NCBI RefSeq assembly: GCF_002864045.1
Contig: NZ_PJPV01000050.1
Span: forward strand, 1-64,000
Source of the DNA: Endozoicomonas acroporae
GTDB taxonomy: Bacteria > Pseudomonadota > Gammaproteobacteria > Pseudomonadales > Endozoicomonadaceae
DNA: 64,000 nucleotides
Reading direction: 5' to 3'
Each line of letters opens with the position of its first letter. Positions within the stretch are counted from its first letter, which is position 1. The position numbers and the translations under genes are program-made. A model generated the notes under the pieces. That model was not told where the DNA came from, did not search any database, and worked only from the letters and a program-made list of their open reading frames with translations. Shown here in pieces: positions 16,613 through 26,150 of the stretch.

Positions 16613-17974
16613 ATGCCCAAGCTCTCCTTTACTAACTCATCAGGCACCAGAACATTTACACTGGAGTGCAGCTTTACACTTAACCCCAGGACAACTAACC
16701 GCAGGACAAATAGCAATCCTGATTCGCCCCCCTCTGGAACACACCCGGAGACCATTCGAGTCAATTTCAACGGTAAGCGGGTTCGCGAAACAACGCCTAC
16801 AGGAAATCTCCCCACCGTCCAACCCCATGAATCTTTTACCCAGACCCTCTTCCAGAGAATTGTCCAGCTTTCTCCTTTTGTCAGGGAGGCGGCCTGCACG
16901 CTCCGCCTTGATACCGATATCGATTTAAATGACGATGGCAATACGTCTGAAAATGCCTCTGAATCATCCTTGCCCTTTCCCCAATTACCATTCACATTAC
17001 CTCTGGTTGATGGACAGGAAATCAGCGTGGAGGATTTTCAGTCGTTATTCCTGCGGGCATGCTCAAACGATAATGCAAATGTCATCAACCATCTGGCACA
17101 AGCCGTGCCTTCTTCGACGTTTATGCGCCTGACAACAACGGGGGAAGGCGAAGGGCCTACCTTAGATCCTTTTGCAAGGGCAGCCATATCGAATCATGAG
17201 AAAATCTTATCCTGTCTGTGTACTGCTTTTCCCGATGCCAGGAAACAAAAACAAGAAGCGCTACACTGGGCAGTTAAGAACAGGCAATCGAAATCAGTAG
17301 AGATTCTTTGCAAAGAGGGTAAAGCTGACCCGGATTCGCTTTACACGGATGGCCTGACAGCGCTACAGAAAAGCATGGAAATCGAAGATACCGATACAAT
17401 GAGGGTACTATTATCGGCTGGAACCGATGTCAACAGATTTTATTATGACATCGCCAGGTCCTATTTTTATAAGGCCTTCAAGCAAGGCAATAACGATGTT
17501 ATTCGTACGCTGCTCAGCGCCGTTAAGGATGTCAATAAGCCAATCATTGAAGGCGGCATTCGACTGCTCCATCTGGCTGCCTGGTCAGGCAACCTGGAAA
17601 TTATTGACCATCTGATAGAACACGGTGCCAAGATAAACCAAAGCACCGGTCGGTGGAATGGCAGGGCTACTCCCATGCATTTTGCAGCCTTAGAGGGCCA
17701 CCTGCCGACAATGTTCAAGCTTATCGACAATGGTGGCAATTTATATGAAGGCAAAGCCAACATTAACAAATTTTTTTGGCGTATAGAGGCAAAATTTCCC
17801 AGCACTTGTTATATGCTCAAGCAACACCTGTTTGACAAATCTCTCTACTTCTTTAAAGGAGGTACGCCGCTGGAACTCTATGTAGGGATTCCACCTCAGG
17901 CGGAAGCTAAATCAAAACATAAGCTACAAGCCACTTTGATCAATTACATGGATAAAAACGGGAAGAGCTTATAA
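16613..17974 (+). CDS. Ankyrin-repeat protein
   Basis: 453 residues with a Ser/Thr/Pro-rich N-terminus (about 1-115) and ankyrin repeats in the C-terminal half. The clearest repeats are GLTALQKSMEIEDTDTMRVLLSAGTDVN (about 245-272), GIRLLHLAAWSGNLEIIDHLIEHGAKIN and ATPMHFAALEGHLPTMFKLIDNGGN. No signal peptide is seen. Ankyrin proteins of host-associated bacteria often bind host proteins after secretion; that is an inference here. AAGGA lies before the ATG. It follows the unknown Cys-rich gene by 186 bp and may share its transcript. Confidence 0.8.
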   Translation: MPKLSFTNSSGTRTFTLECSFTLNPRTTNRRTNSNPDSPPSGTHPETIRVNFNGKRVRETTPTGNLPTVQPHESFTQTLFQRIVQLSPFVREAACTLRLDTDIDLNDDGNTSENASESSLPFPQLPFTLPLVDGQEISVEDFQSLFLRACSNDNANVINHLAQAVPSSTFMRLTTTGEGEGPTLDPFARAAISNHEKILSCLCTAFPDARKQKQEALHWAVKNRQSKSVEILCKEGKADPDSLYTDGLTALQKSMEIEDTDTMRVLLSAGTDVNRFYYDIARSYFYKAFKQGNNDVIRTLLSAVKDVNKPIIEGGIRLLHLAAWSGNLEIIDHLIEHGAKINQSTGRWNGRATPMHFAALEGHLPTMFKLIDNGGNLYEGKANINKFFWRIEAKFPSTCYMLKQHLFDKSLYFFKGGTPLELYVGIPPQAEAKSKHKLQATLINYMDKNGKSL

Positions 17975-18037
17975 TACTGTCCCGGGAGGCCGTCCATTCT
18001 CAGACGACCTGCTCAGAAACCGGGAAGATAATTAATG

Positions 18038-19093
18038 TTAACCGGCCGCTGTAAAGTCTAACATGCGTTGTAAGGGCTTCAGTGCCTTATCCCGCAACTC
18101 ATCACTGACCTCAATGACATTCAGTTCACCCGGAGTTTCCAGACACTCCAGCAGAGCATCAAGGGTATTCATTGCCATCCATGGGCAATGGGCACAACTG
18201 CGGCACGTGGCACCACTGCCTGCGGTGGGAGCCTCTATAAAACGTTTCTCAGGTGAAGCCTGCTGCATTTTATAGAAAATCCCACGGTCCGTAGCAACAA
18301 TGAATGCGCTGTTCGGCATGTCCTGAGAAGCTTTCAATAACTGACTCGTCGATCCCACCACATCAGCAATCTCAACCACTGAGTCAGGGGACTCCGGATG
18401 AACCAGCACGGCGGCATCAGGATAAACACGTTTCAGGTCTTCAATACCTTTCGCCTTGAACTCTTCATGAACAATACAGCTACTGTCCCAGAGCAGCATA
18501 TCGGCACCGGTATTTTTTTGAATATAACTGCCAAGGTATTTATCCGGCCCCCAGATAATGGCTTTACCCTGGGCATCAAGGTCTTCGATGATATCAAGTG
18601 CACAGCTGGAGGTTACAACCCAGTCTGCCCGTGCTTTTACGGCAGCAGACGTATTAGCATAGACGACAACTTCCCGGTCAGGGTGTTGATCACAAAAAGC
18701 GGAAAATTCTTCCACAGGGCAGCCCAGGTCTAGGGAACACTCTGCTTCCAGGGTCGGCATCAGCACCAGCTTTTCCGGGCTGAGAATTTTGGCGGTTTCC
18801 CCCATAAAGCGGACACCGGCCACGATCAGCGTTTTGGCATCGTGCCGGGCACCAAAGCGAGCCATTTCCAATGAGTCGGCAATAAAGCCACCGGTCTCAT
18901 CAGCCAGTTCCTGAACGACAGGATCTGTATAATAGTGGGCAACCAGAACCGCTCCCCTCTCTTTCAGGAGCTGTTTGATTCTGTTTTTTTTGGCTTCCTT
19001 CGCAACCGGATCCACCGGTAATGGAGCCTTCTGCAAATGGCCCTGAACGAGCTCTCTGTCTATCACTGCATTCATAAAGCTTGCATCCGGCAA
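18038..19093 (-). CDS. nadA: Quinolinate synthase NadA
   Basis: NadA condenses iminoaspartate with dihydroxyacetone phosphate to quinolinate in NAD synthesis, using a [4Fe-4S] cluster. The 351-residue product shows AHYYTDP near 55, [12 protein letters not shown], and the three cluster Cys: one in [12 protein letters not shown], one in TSSCALD, and one in the C-terminal [13 protein letters not shown] region. The TTG at 19093 has GGAAGGG upstream and gives the usual N-terminal length; an ATG six codons later lacks a good site. Adjacent to bepA in Pseudomonas, but separated here by the effector-like island. Confidence 0.93.
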   Translation of the reverse strand: MPDASFMNAVIDRELVQGHLQKAPLPVDPVAKEAKKNRIKQLLKERGAVLVAHYYTDPVVQELADETGGFIADSLEMARFGARHDAKTLIVAGVRFMGETAKILSPEKLVLMPTLEAECSLDLGCPVEEFSAFCDQHPDREVVVYANTSAAVKARADWVVTSSCALDIIEDLDAQGKAIIWGPDKYLGSYIQKNTGADMLLWDSSCIVHEEFKAKGIEDLKRVYPDAAVLVHPESPDSVVEIADVVGSTSQLLKASQDMPNSAFIVATDRGIFYKMQQASPEKRFIEAPTAGSGATCRSCAHCPWMAMNTLDALLECLETPGELNVIEVSDELRDKALKPLQRMLDFTAAG

Positions 19094-19337
19094 AGCACTT
19101 TACCCTTCCAGGATGAACTGTTTCATATAAAAGGCAGGTAAGTGTCTGCAACTTCCTCTATCAATCAGCCATGAGCCGAAAATATGACGTTGCCGCTATC
19201 CCCACAATGGCAGGAAGTCCAGCTCCGCATTATTTTCGCACCGCCATTTTCTAAAAAAATGTGGCGGATATTCTAACACAGCATCAGCACTAATAATAAT
19301 TATGGTGAAGAGGTAAATAAGAGGGTTTGGCAGGAAG

Positions 19338-19413
19338 TGGTGGGTCGTGTAGGATTCGAACCTACGACCAATTGGTTAAAAGCCAACTGCTCTACCAACT
19401 GAGCTAACGACCC
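19338..19413 (-). tRNA. tRNA-Lys (UUU)
   Basis: Minus strand, 76 nt, acceptor GGGTCGT paired with ACGACCC, discriminator A, encoded CCA. The anticodon loop CTTTTAA gives TTT. In Pseudomonas a tRNA-Lys lies in the same position next to queC. Confidence 0.95.
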
Positions 19414-19461
19414 AATCAGCGAAATTATACGCGCCAGAATTCGTTTTACAAGTGATTCGAG

Positions 19462-20157
19462 TTAAACCGCAATACGATAAGTCGTCGGGTCATCGACCCC
19501 TGCTTCAAGAAACCCCTTTCGCCGGTAACAGCAACTATCACAAACACCGCAGGCAGCGCCGTATTCATCGGCCTGGTAGCAAGAGACGGTCATACCATAA
19601 TCCAGGCCCAGCCTGAAGCCTTCAGAAATTATTTCAGACTTGGTTAAATTCAGCAGTGGTGCCCTGATCCGAAAAAGATCGCCTTCAACACCAGCCCGCG
19701 TGGCAAGATTCGCCATATCTTCAAATGCTTTCAGGTACTCCGGGCGACAGTCAGGATAATTCGAGTAATCAACGATATTGGCACCAATAAAAATATCACG
19801 AGCCCCCAGTACTTCTGCCCAGCCAAGAGCAAGAGAAAGAAAAACCGTATTCCTTGCGGGAACATAAGTGACCGGAACCTGGCTCTGAGCCTCCTTGAGG
19901 GGATCGTTGAAATCCGGGACTGCAATATCATCATCGGTCAGCGCTGAACCGCCTATATCAGTCAACCCCAGCTTTAACACCTTGTGTTCACTAACCCCCA
20001 GAGCCTCAGCTACCTTGCGGGAAGCCTCAAGTTCACAACGGTGACGTTGCCCATAATCAAAACTGACCGAGTAACATTCGAATCCCTGCTCTAAAGCCAT
20101 TGCCAGAACGGTGGCCGAATCCAGCCCTCCGGATAATAGGACTACTGCTCTGTTCAT
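19462..20157 (-). CDS. queC: 7-cyano-7-deazaguanine synthase QueC
   Basis: QueC converts 7-carboxy-7-deazaguanine with ammonia and ATP into preQ0, the precursor of queuosine in tRNA. The protein has the PP-loop SGGLDSAT at the N-terminus and a C-terminal zinc site with several Cys ([17 protein letters not shown]). The ATG at 20157 has AAAAGG at suitable spacing; a TTG two codons before is the alternative. It lies 20 bp after queE on the same strand, so both form one operon. Confidence 0.96.
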   Translation of the reverse strand: MNRAVVLLSGGLDSATVLAMALEQGFECYSVSFDYGQRHRCELEASRKVAEALGVSEHKVLKLGLTDIGGSALTDDDIAVPDFNDPLKEAQSQVPVTYVPARNTVFLSLALGWAEVLGARDIFIGANIVDYSNYPDCRPEYLKAFEDMANLATRAGVEGDLFRIRAPLLNLTKSEIISEGFRLGLDYGMTVSCYQADEYGAACGVCDSCCYRRKGFLEAGVDDPTTYRIAV

Positions 20158-20177
20158 CTGCAATACCTTTTTATGTC

Positions 20178-20816
20178 CTAGACACCCGGCTGATCACCCC
20201 AGATCATCCGGTGCAGCTGTAATTGAAATCTCACCGGCAGTCTGTCTTCAAGGATCCAACCCGCCAATACCCGGGCAGACATGGTGCCACTGACCGGAGA
20301 AAAAAGAACATCGGAAACCCTGTTCGCCAGGTCGTATTGGATCAGTTTGGAGACAGACCATTCATAATCGCCGCGATCGGCAATAACAAATTTCAACTGG
20401 TCTTGTCTGTTCAGAAAACCGATATTTTCATACTGGTTACGATGGGACTCGCCTGAGGCTGGAGGCTTCAAATCCATTACCTTGACCACCCTGGCGTCAA
20501 CCTCAGAGAGGCTGATTGCACCACTGGTTTCAAGAGAAACCTCATAACCCTGGTCAGCCAGAAGACTCAGCAACCCATGGCATGCTTTCTGGGCCAATGG
20601 CTCGCCTCCCGTCACGGTGACGTACCCGGGGTTATATTCTGATACTCTCTCCAGGATTTCTTCAGCGGATAATAACTCTCCCCCCTTAAAGGCATACTCC
20701 GTATCACACCAGCGACAACGGAGGGGACAGCCGGTTAAGCGCACAAATACCGTAGGCAACCCGGTGGTTCTGGTCTCTCCCTGCAATGAGTAAAATATCT
20801 CGGTAATTCTCAGCAT
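20178..20816 (-). CDS. queE: 7-carboxy-7-deazaguanine synthase QueE
   Basis: A radical-SAM enzyme that contracts the ring of carboxytetrahydropterin to CDG in the queuosine path. Residues 30-37 hold C-x3-C-x2-C (CPLRCRWC), the cluster site. VTGGEPL near 69 is the SAM-binding GGE motif. 212 residues, typical for the family. It lies between cpoB and queC; the tol-pal to queE-queC order matches Pseudomonas. Confidence 0.95.
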   Translation of the reverse strand: MLRITEIFYSLQGETRTTGLPTVFVRLTGCPLRCRWCDTEYAFKGGELLSAEEILERVSEYNPGYVTVTGGEPLAQKACHGLLSLLADQGYEVSLETSGAISLSEVDARVVKVMDLKPPASGESHRNQYENIGFLNRQDQLKFVIADRGDYEWSVSKLIQYDLANRVSDVLFSPVSGTMSARVLAGWILEDRLPVRFQLQLHRMIWGDQPGV

Positions 20817-20838
20817 TGAGGATGACTGCCATCAGGTA

Positions 20839-21693
20839 TCAGGAATCGCCCATGGTTCTCAAATAAGTATCAGAAAGCCTGGCTGCCGAGCTATCAGGAT
20901 ATTGCTGAATAACCAGCTCAAGAAGTCTCTTTGCCTCTTTCTGATTGCCGAGCAAGTCGTGCACTCGTCCAAGCTTATAGCTGGCATCCGGAACTTTTGG
21001 ACTTTTTGGAAACTCATTCAAAATGATCTGGAAGGAGACTTTGGCGGCATCGTAATGCCCTTGAGCCATATCAACTTCACCCAGCCAATAATGGGCATTG
21101 TCTGCGTAACGACCTTCAGGGTAGGTTTTCAGCTGCTCCCGGAGTGCGTTTTTCGCTTTATCAAACTGTTTGGAACGAATCAGGGCAAATGCTGACTGGT
21201 AAGTTTCTTCCTCGGCTTGCAAAGCCGGTTGATTGTTTTTTTCTGCCGCCTCTGCCACTGGTGCGCTCACCATTGGTGTCTTTAAGTTGGCAACTGGAGC
21301 CGGGGGCACTGTCCCAGACTGATCTTTCAATCGAGAGATTCGATCATCAAGGTCAAGATACCTGTCCCGACCTTCCTGCTGCAGTTGCTCAATGCGAAAG
21401 GCCTGCTCTTCCAGCTGCCCGCGCATTTCCATCATTTCCTGTCGCAGCTGATCAATCGTATTCAGCAGATGAGCCGTACCATTGTAATCAGCATCACTAT
21501 CCGATGAGGATGATATCGTAACAGGACCATCTGAGATTTGACTGACAACCGTTTGAGATTCAGCTGAAAGCCCCAGAGGTCTCGGTTCTTCAACCGGGGC
21601 TGCGGCAATTGCCACGCCATTCAGAGCACCAGCAAGCAACCCTGGAAGAGCCAGCATTGCCATCAGCTTTGGGTTAGTGTTTCCTCTACGCAT
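20839..21693 (-). CDS. cpoB: Cell-division coordinator CpoB (YbgF)
   Basis: CpoB is periplasmic and links peptidoglycan synthesis by PBP1B with Tol-dependent outer-membrane constriction. The 284-residue protein has a signal peptide (about 1-31), a coiled-coil trimerisation segment (about 75-120, LLNTIDQLRQEMMEMRGQL) and three TPR-like repeats at the C-terminus (YPEGRYADNAHYWLGEV and following). GGGGG lies 4-8 bases before the ATG. It is the last gene of the tol-pal operon, 110 bp after pal. Confidence 0.94.
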   Translation of the reverse strand: MRRGNTNPKLMAMLALPGLLAGALNGVAIAAAPVEEPRPLGLSAESQTVVSQISDGPVTISSSSDSDADYNGTAHLLNTIDQLRQEMMEMRGQLEEQAFRIEQLQQEGRDRYLDLDDRISRLKDQSGTVPPAPVANLKTPMVSAPVAEAAEKNNQPALQAEEETYQSAFALIRSKQFDKAKNALREQLKTYPEGRYADNAHYWLGEVDMAQGHYDAAKVSFQIILNEFPKSPKVPDASYKLGRVHDLLGNQKEAKRLLELVIQQYPDSSAARLSDTYLRTMGDS

Positions 21694-21805
21694 TTATCCC
21701 CCGGACGAAATAATGATACCAGTCGTATTCTCCTTTCTCACCGGGCTGCTTTCCAGCAAGCTTACCGAGAGAGCATCAAATCAAGAATATGACTGGTATT
21801 ATTGC

Positions 21806-22366
21806 TTACTCAGTAACAATTACCGCACGACGGTTCAAAGCCCACGCACTTTCACTGTGCTCAGGATCCAGAGGCTTCTCAAAACCGAAGCTGATCACTT
21901 CAATACGGTTAGCTGCTACACCTTTAGCAGCCAGGTAATCCATCACCGCTTTGCCACGACGCTCACCCAGAGCCAGGTTGTAAGTACGGGTACCACGTTC
22001 ATCAGTATGACCCTGAATGACGATATTTTTCATGTACCCCATATCAGAAGTCAGGTAGGCAGCATGCACATCCAGAGCCTTGTATGCGTCATTATCCAGC
22101 CTGGCGCTGTCAAATGGGAAGAAATAGGTGTTCTTCTCCAGAAGCTCCTGAATCTCTTCCGGAGACTCATCAATTCGGCCACTGTCAATGACAGCCTGAA
22201 CCGCAGGATCCAGAACTGGCTGAACTTCAACCAGCACCTCTTCTTCAACAGTAACAACCGGTGGCTGGATTTCTGCTGTGGTTGGCTCTTTCTTGGAAGC
22301 ACACCCTGCCAGCCAGAGAGCGGCTACAGCCATGGAAGCCGCTTTAACAACATTGGCGATTTGCAT
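21806..22366 (-). CDS. pal: Peptidoglycan-associated lipoprotein Pal
   Basis: Pal is an outer-membrane lipoprotein that binds peptidoglycan and TolB. A signal peptide ends at lipobox LAGC (Cys 22). The C-terminal OmpA-like domain holds the GHTDERGT peptidoglycan-binding motif and NLALGERRG. The ATG at 22366 has GGAG 6 bases upstream; a TTG four codons earlier is a poorer start. It is separated from tolB by about 230 bp, so it may have its own promoter. Confidence 0.96.
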   Translation of the reverse strand: MQIANVVKAASMAVAALWLAGCASKKEPTTAEIQPPVVTVEEEVLVEVQPVLDPAVQAVIDSGRIDESPEEIQELLEKNTYFFPFDSARLDNDAYKALDVHAAYLTSDMGYMKNIVIQGHTDERGTRTYNLALGERRGKAVMDYLAAKGVAANRIEVISFGFEKPLDPEHSESAWALNRRAVIVTE

Positions 22367-22598
22367 TTTTAACTCCAATCATTCTCTACGGGATTTCAAG
22401 ATTTGTGCGGTACATTATCAGAACTGAAGTCACCCGACTAGCCCGAATAGCAAGGGATTGTGAGGTTTCCTCAGAGAAAGGGCTACCGGAAAAAAGCAGT
22501 TTAAACGAGCATAGCAGCAAGTCGGAAAATCGGCAGGGCAAAAGTGACTGCCTGCGATCTGCTTCACAGAACTATAGAACGGTCACCCTGCCTGTACG

Positions 22599-23933
22599 TT
22601 ACCTGAGCTCAATAGCCGGACCCCATGCAGGCTCACGGACATCACCTTTGGCAGAAGGCAATCGCTGTTTCACCCGCCCATCAGCAGAAACGATACCCAG
22701 CTCGCCATTCTTGCCACCCTGTACAGAATAGATCAGTCTGCGCCCACCCGGGGCAATACTGGGCGAATCTTCCAGGCTGGATGACGTCAGCAGCCGCAGT
22801 CTATCGGTATCCAGGTCAAGCACCGCGATGTTAAAGTCAGCAGCTCCCTCCCCTTTATGCACCAGAGCCAGTGACTTACCATCCGGAAAGACCTTGGCCC
22901 GGGCATTGAACCGCCCTTCAAAGGTTAGACGACGGGGCTTGCCTGTTGTGATAAATTCACCATTACTTTTACGGCTGACCTCCTGCTGATAGACCTGAGG
23001 ACTCCCACCCCGGTTTGAGGTAAACACGAGACTGTTGCCATCTGGCATCCAGTCCGGTTCAGTGTCTATGGCGTAGTGAGTCGAGACATTACTGATTTTA
23101 TTCGTTGCCAGGTCAAGAATATAAATGTCCGGATTACCATCTTTGGAAAGCACCATGGCAATGGATTTACCGTTCGGTGCCCATACCGGCGAGTTATTCA
23201 GCCCTTTAAAACCGGTCAGTTTCTTGCGAATGCCCGTTGCCAGTTCCTGCATATAAATGGCAGGGCGACCCTGCTCGAAGGAGACATAGGTAACCCTGGT
23301 GCCATCTGGCGACCAGCTGGGCGATAAAATAGGCTCGCTGGAGCTGAACACCTTCCTGTTACGTTTACCATCCGCATCGGCATAATTCAGCTGATAATCG
23401 GTTCTTTCAGCGTCGTGCCTCTGGGCGGTTACGTAGAGAATCCGGGTGGCAAAATCGCCCTTCAGGCCCGTGATCTTTTCATAGACAACATCGCTGATGC
23501 GATGGGCCATCTCCCGAAGCTGGGCACTGTTTCCGGTAAATCCACCCTTGGCAATGCGCTTCCCCCTGACAACATCATAAAGCTGATAGTTCACGGTGTA
23601 ACCTGTGCCACTGTGTGCCACCTGCCCTGTTACCAGGTAAGAGACCCCAAGCAACCTCCAGTCACGATAATAAACTTCCGGCTCACTGGCCGGGAAGCTG
23701 AGCATACTGGTTCTTGGCAGCGCCTTGAACAGACCGCTGAGTTTCAAATCGTTATCAATGATTGCTGCCGGGTCTTCCGGCAACACTTTCCCCCCTGTCC
23801 AGCTGAAGGGGGAAACTGCCATGGACACTGCCTGGTCATTTCCCTGGGTGACCTCAATGACAAGCTCTGCCTGAGCACTCATCCCCCAGAGCAGACAGTA
23901 AAATAATAAACAGGTTTTGAATAAGTGCCTCAT
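22599..23933 (-). CDS. tolB: Tol-Pal system protein TolB
   Basis: Periplasmic beta-propeller that joins TolA, Pal and other partners. 444 residues with a signal peptide (about 1-22) and six WD-like propeller repeats (for example PSWSPDGTRVTYVS and PDWMPDGNSLVFTSNRGG). The ATG overlaps the tolA stop by four bases, as is usual in this operon. Confidence 0.96.
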   Translation of the reverse strand: MRHLFKTCLLFYCLLWGMSAQAELVIEVTQGNDQAVSMAVSPFSWTGGKVLPEDPAAIIDNDLKLSGLFKALPRTSMLSFPASEPEVYYRDWRLLGVSYLVTGQVAHSGTGYTVNYQLYDVVRGKRIAKGGFTGNSAQLREMAHRISDVVYEKITGLKGDFATRILYVTAQRHDAERTDYQLNYADADGKRNRKVFSSSEPILSPSWSPDGTRVTYVSFEQGRPAIYMQELATGIRKKLTGFKGLNNSPVWAPNGKSIAMVLSKDGNPDIYILDLATNKISNVSTHYAIDTEPDWMPDGNSLVFTSNRGGSPQVYQQEVSRKSNGEFITTGKPRRLTFEGRFNARAKVFPDGKSLALVHKGEGAADFNIAVLDLDTDRLRLLTSSSLEDSPSIAPGGRRLIYSVQGGKNGELGIVSADGRVKQRLPSAKGDVREPAWGPAIELR

Positions 23934-24778
23934 TTAACCAGATCCTCGGGCCTGAATCGGAAGGTAATTCGTCGGAAGTGTTGTTCAAAAATTCGCCGCT
24001 CAAGATCCTTCAACTCTGAAAAGGGCGACGCTCGGCGTATAGCCTGAATAACGGAGCGATCAAACTCATCATTACCACTGGACTTCAGCATAGTAATATC
24101 CAGCACATCCCCAAAGGGAGAAAGACTGATTCGAATTTCTGCCACCATGTTATTGCGTGCACTGGGCGGCCTGCTCCAATACCGGGAGGTCAGGCTTTTA
24201 ATCAGCGCGGCATATTGTGCTTGCAGCAGCTGGTCATGCTCAAGCTGCTGAGCAGCTGCCAAAGCCTGCTGCTCCATTGCCATGGCTTGCTCAAGCGCTT
24301 GCTGCTCTTTGCGCTTTTGCTCCTTTTCCCGCTGACGCCTCTCCAGCTCCTGACGCTCCCGGGCAGCTTCTTCCTTTTTACGAAGCTCATCTTTTTTTCT
24401 TTCCTCTTCCCGCTTCAAGGCCAGGGCTTTCTGCCGCTCCTGCTCCTTTCGCTGCTGTTCCGCTTTTTTGCGCTTTGCCTCTGCTATTTTTTTGGCTTCC
24501 GCCCGCCTTTTTGCCTCTTCTTTGCGCTTTTGTTCCACCTGACTCGGCGCAGGCTTCCTGACAGTTTGCGGCTTTGCCGCCGGTTCAGGCAACGATACCA
24601 ATGCTGCGCTGATGGGCACCGGCGGTGCTATTTTTGGATGGGCGTCGGCACTCCAGTTGACTAAAAGCACACCAAACATCATGAGATGAAGAATCAGAGA
24701 GAGGGCTACAGCAAACCCATAACCTTCGGTCACCTTTGCCATAAAGGCTGGAAAAGCAATATTAAACCATCTCTTCAT
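23930..24778 (-). CDS. tolA: Tol-Pal system protein TolA
   Basis: TolA spans from inner to outer membrane and drives outer-membrane constriction using the TolQR motor. It has one N-terminal membrane helix (about 20-42), a long Lys/Glu/Ala-rich helical domain II (about 70-185) and the C-terminal TolA-III domain with a TonB-like fold (SRYWSRPPSA... and IRISLSPFGDV). It is 282 residues, shorter than E. coli (421), because the central helix is shorter. It directly follows tolR. Confidence 0.95.
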   Translation of the reverse strand: MKRWFNIAFPAFMAKVTEGYGFAVALSLILHLMMFGVLLVNWSADAHPKIAPPVPISAALVSLPEPAAKPQTVRKPAPSQVEQKRKEEAKRRAEAKKIAEAKRKKAEQQRKEQERQKALALKREEERKKDELRKKEEAARERQELERRQREKEQKRKEQQALEQAMAMEQQALAAAQQLEHDQLLQAQYAALIKSLTSRYWSRPPSARNNMVAEIRISLSPFGDVLDITMLKSSGNDEFDRSVIQAIRRASPFSELKDLERRIFEQHFRRITFRFRPEDLVK

Positions 24779-25240
24779 CTACCGCTCTTCCATGCCAACC
24801 GCCACCGGATCAGTGACCAGCCCAACATGACTGATACCTGAGCTTTGCAGGCCAGCCATTAATTGAACTACTGATCCATAGGCAACGCTGGTGTCTCCTT
24901 GAATCAACACTTGAGTACCGGGTCTGGCACTCACGACCTTACCGACTTTCTCTGTCAGGGACGAAAGATTCACGGCTTTGTCATGGTCAGATCCGACGTC
25001 CATATAATAACTGCCATCCGCCTTGATAGAGATGACCAGGACTTCTTTATCTTCTGGCAGAGCAATATTATCGCTACTGGTTTTGGGCAGCTCAACTTTC
25101 ACGCCCTGAGTCATCATGGGCGCAGTGATCATAAAAGCAACCAGTAGCACCATCATGATATCGATAAACGGCACCATGTTTATTTCAGACATGGGTTTAC
25201 GACGACTTCTTATCTTTGCCCCACTTATCATCGGTGACAT
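24779..25240 (-). CDS. tolR: Tol-Pal system protein TolR
   Basis: Inner-membrane ExbD-like protein with one membrane helix (about 22-42) carrying the motor Asp (FIDIMMVLLVAFM). The C-terminal domain is periplasmic. 153 residues. It sits between tolQ and tolA with tight spacing. Confidence 0.95.
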   Translation of the reverse strand: MSPMISGAKIRSRRKPMSEINMVPFIDIMMVLLVAFMITAPMMTQGVKVELPKTSSDNIALPEDKEVLVISIKADGSYYMDVGSDHDKAVNLSSLTEKVGKVVSARPGTQVLIQGDTSVAYGSVVQLMAGLQSSGISHVGLVTDPVAVGMEER

Positions 25241-25255
25241 TGCGTTAAGATCCCT

Positions 25256-25936
25256 TTATGTCCGGCTGTAAACTTTACGGTGAAGGATACTGGAAAACTC
25301 ATCCGCAAATATCTCGTAATTGGACACCAGGGCTTCAACCCTTGAAGCATAGCGATTATAGGCGACAACCGCCGGAATAGCGGCAACCAGGCCAACAGCA
25401 GTGGTCAGCAAAGCCTCGGCAATGCCCGGTGCAACCGAAGCCAGGGTTGGCTGCTGCACCACCGCCAGCCCCCGGAAAGAGTTCATAATACCGACAACTG
25501 TGCCAAAAAGACCAAGATAAGGGCAGGTAGAACCAACGCTGGCAAGAAAGGGAAGGTTTCCTTCGAGGCGCTCCTGCTCCCTGGAAATGGCTACCCTCAT
25601 GGCCCGCTGAGCACCTTCCATAACCGCATCAGGATCAACAGTCCCCTGGTTTCGCAGGCGGGTAAATTCGGCGAAACCGGCTTTAAAGATGTGTTCCACC
25701 CCTGAGCCGGACTGTTCATTTTGTTGCACTTCCTTGTACAGCAGAATCAGATCCATTCCCGACCAGAAACGATCTTCAAACTCAATCATGGTCTGCTGCG
25801 CATTTCTCAGCAGGATTCCCCGCTGGAAAATTATCATCCATGAAACAACCGATGCAGCTACCAGCAACAATAACACCAGTAGCACAATCCAACTGGCGTT
25901 ACCCACCAGAGCCCATAGAGACATGCTTTCTGCCAC
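25256..25936 (-). CDS. tolQ: Tol-Pal system protein TolQ
   Basis: MotA/TolQ/ExbB proton channel. Three membrane helices are seen: about 13-37, 130-150 and 168-190 (LLTTAVGLVAAIPAVVAYN). The GTG at 25936 has GAGAGG six bases upstream; a TTG two codons before is possible. It is the first gene of the tol operon here. The acyl-CoA thioesterase gene ybgC, which normally precedes tolQ, is missing; a sensor kinase gene stands upstream instead. Confidence 0.94.
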   Translation of the reverse strand: MAESMSLWALVGNASWIVLLVLLLLVAASVVSWMIIFQRGILLRNAQQTMIEFEDRFWSGMDLILLYKEVQQNEQSGSGVEHIFKAGFAEFTRLRNQGTVDPDAVMEGAQRAMRVAISREQERLEGNLPFLASVGSTCPYLGLFGTVVGIMNSFRGLAVVQQPTLASVAPGIAEALLTTAVGLVAAIPAVVAYNRYASRVEALVSNYEIFADEFSSILHRKVYSRT

Positions 25937-26116
25937 CGACAACCTCTCTACCCATCAATTATGAAGTCGAAAAAGGACTGATCATAACACCAAAAACCAC
26001 AATGGGGATCAGAACCACCCGATAAAGGTCCATCAAAGCAAGGTAATTGTATCCCGTGAATAACTGTTTGATAGCACGTCAGTGAGAGAGATCAAATCAG
26101 ATTTACACACATCCTA

Positions 26117-26150
26117 CAGTAGGGCAGTCTATTCTCGGACAGCCTCCTAG
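26117..26150. repeat. Solo copy of a MITE end (CTATTCTCGG-CAGCCTCC)
   Basis: This 34-bp stretch matches 51685-51718 at all but one base. There it is the right end of a 166-bp inverted-repeat element; here no left end is visible. It supplies the TAG stop of the kinase gene (complement of CTA at 26147-26149): TA from the flank and G from the element. It is a dispersed repeat, probably a decayed or partial element. Confidence 0.75.

Noticed and set aside
17985..18030. GGAGGCCGTCCATTCTCAG stretch as another MITE end
   Set aside because: It shares only a short string (CATTCTC) with the element ends and lacks the TA-flanked terminal repeat. It is better read as an imperfect hairpin after the ankyrin gene.
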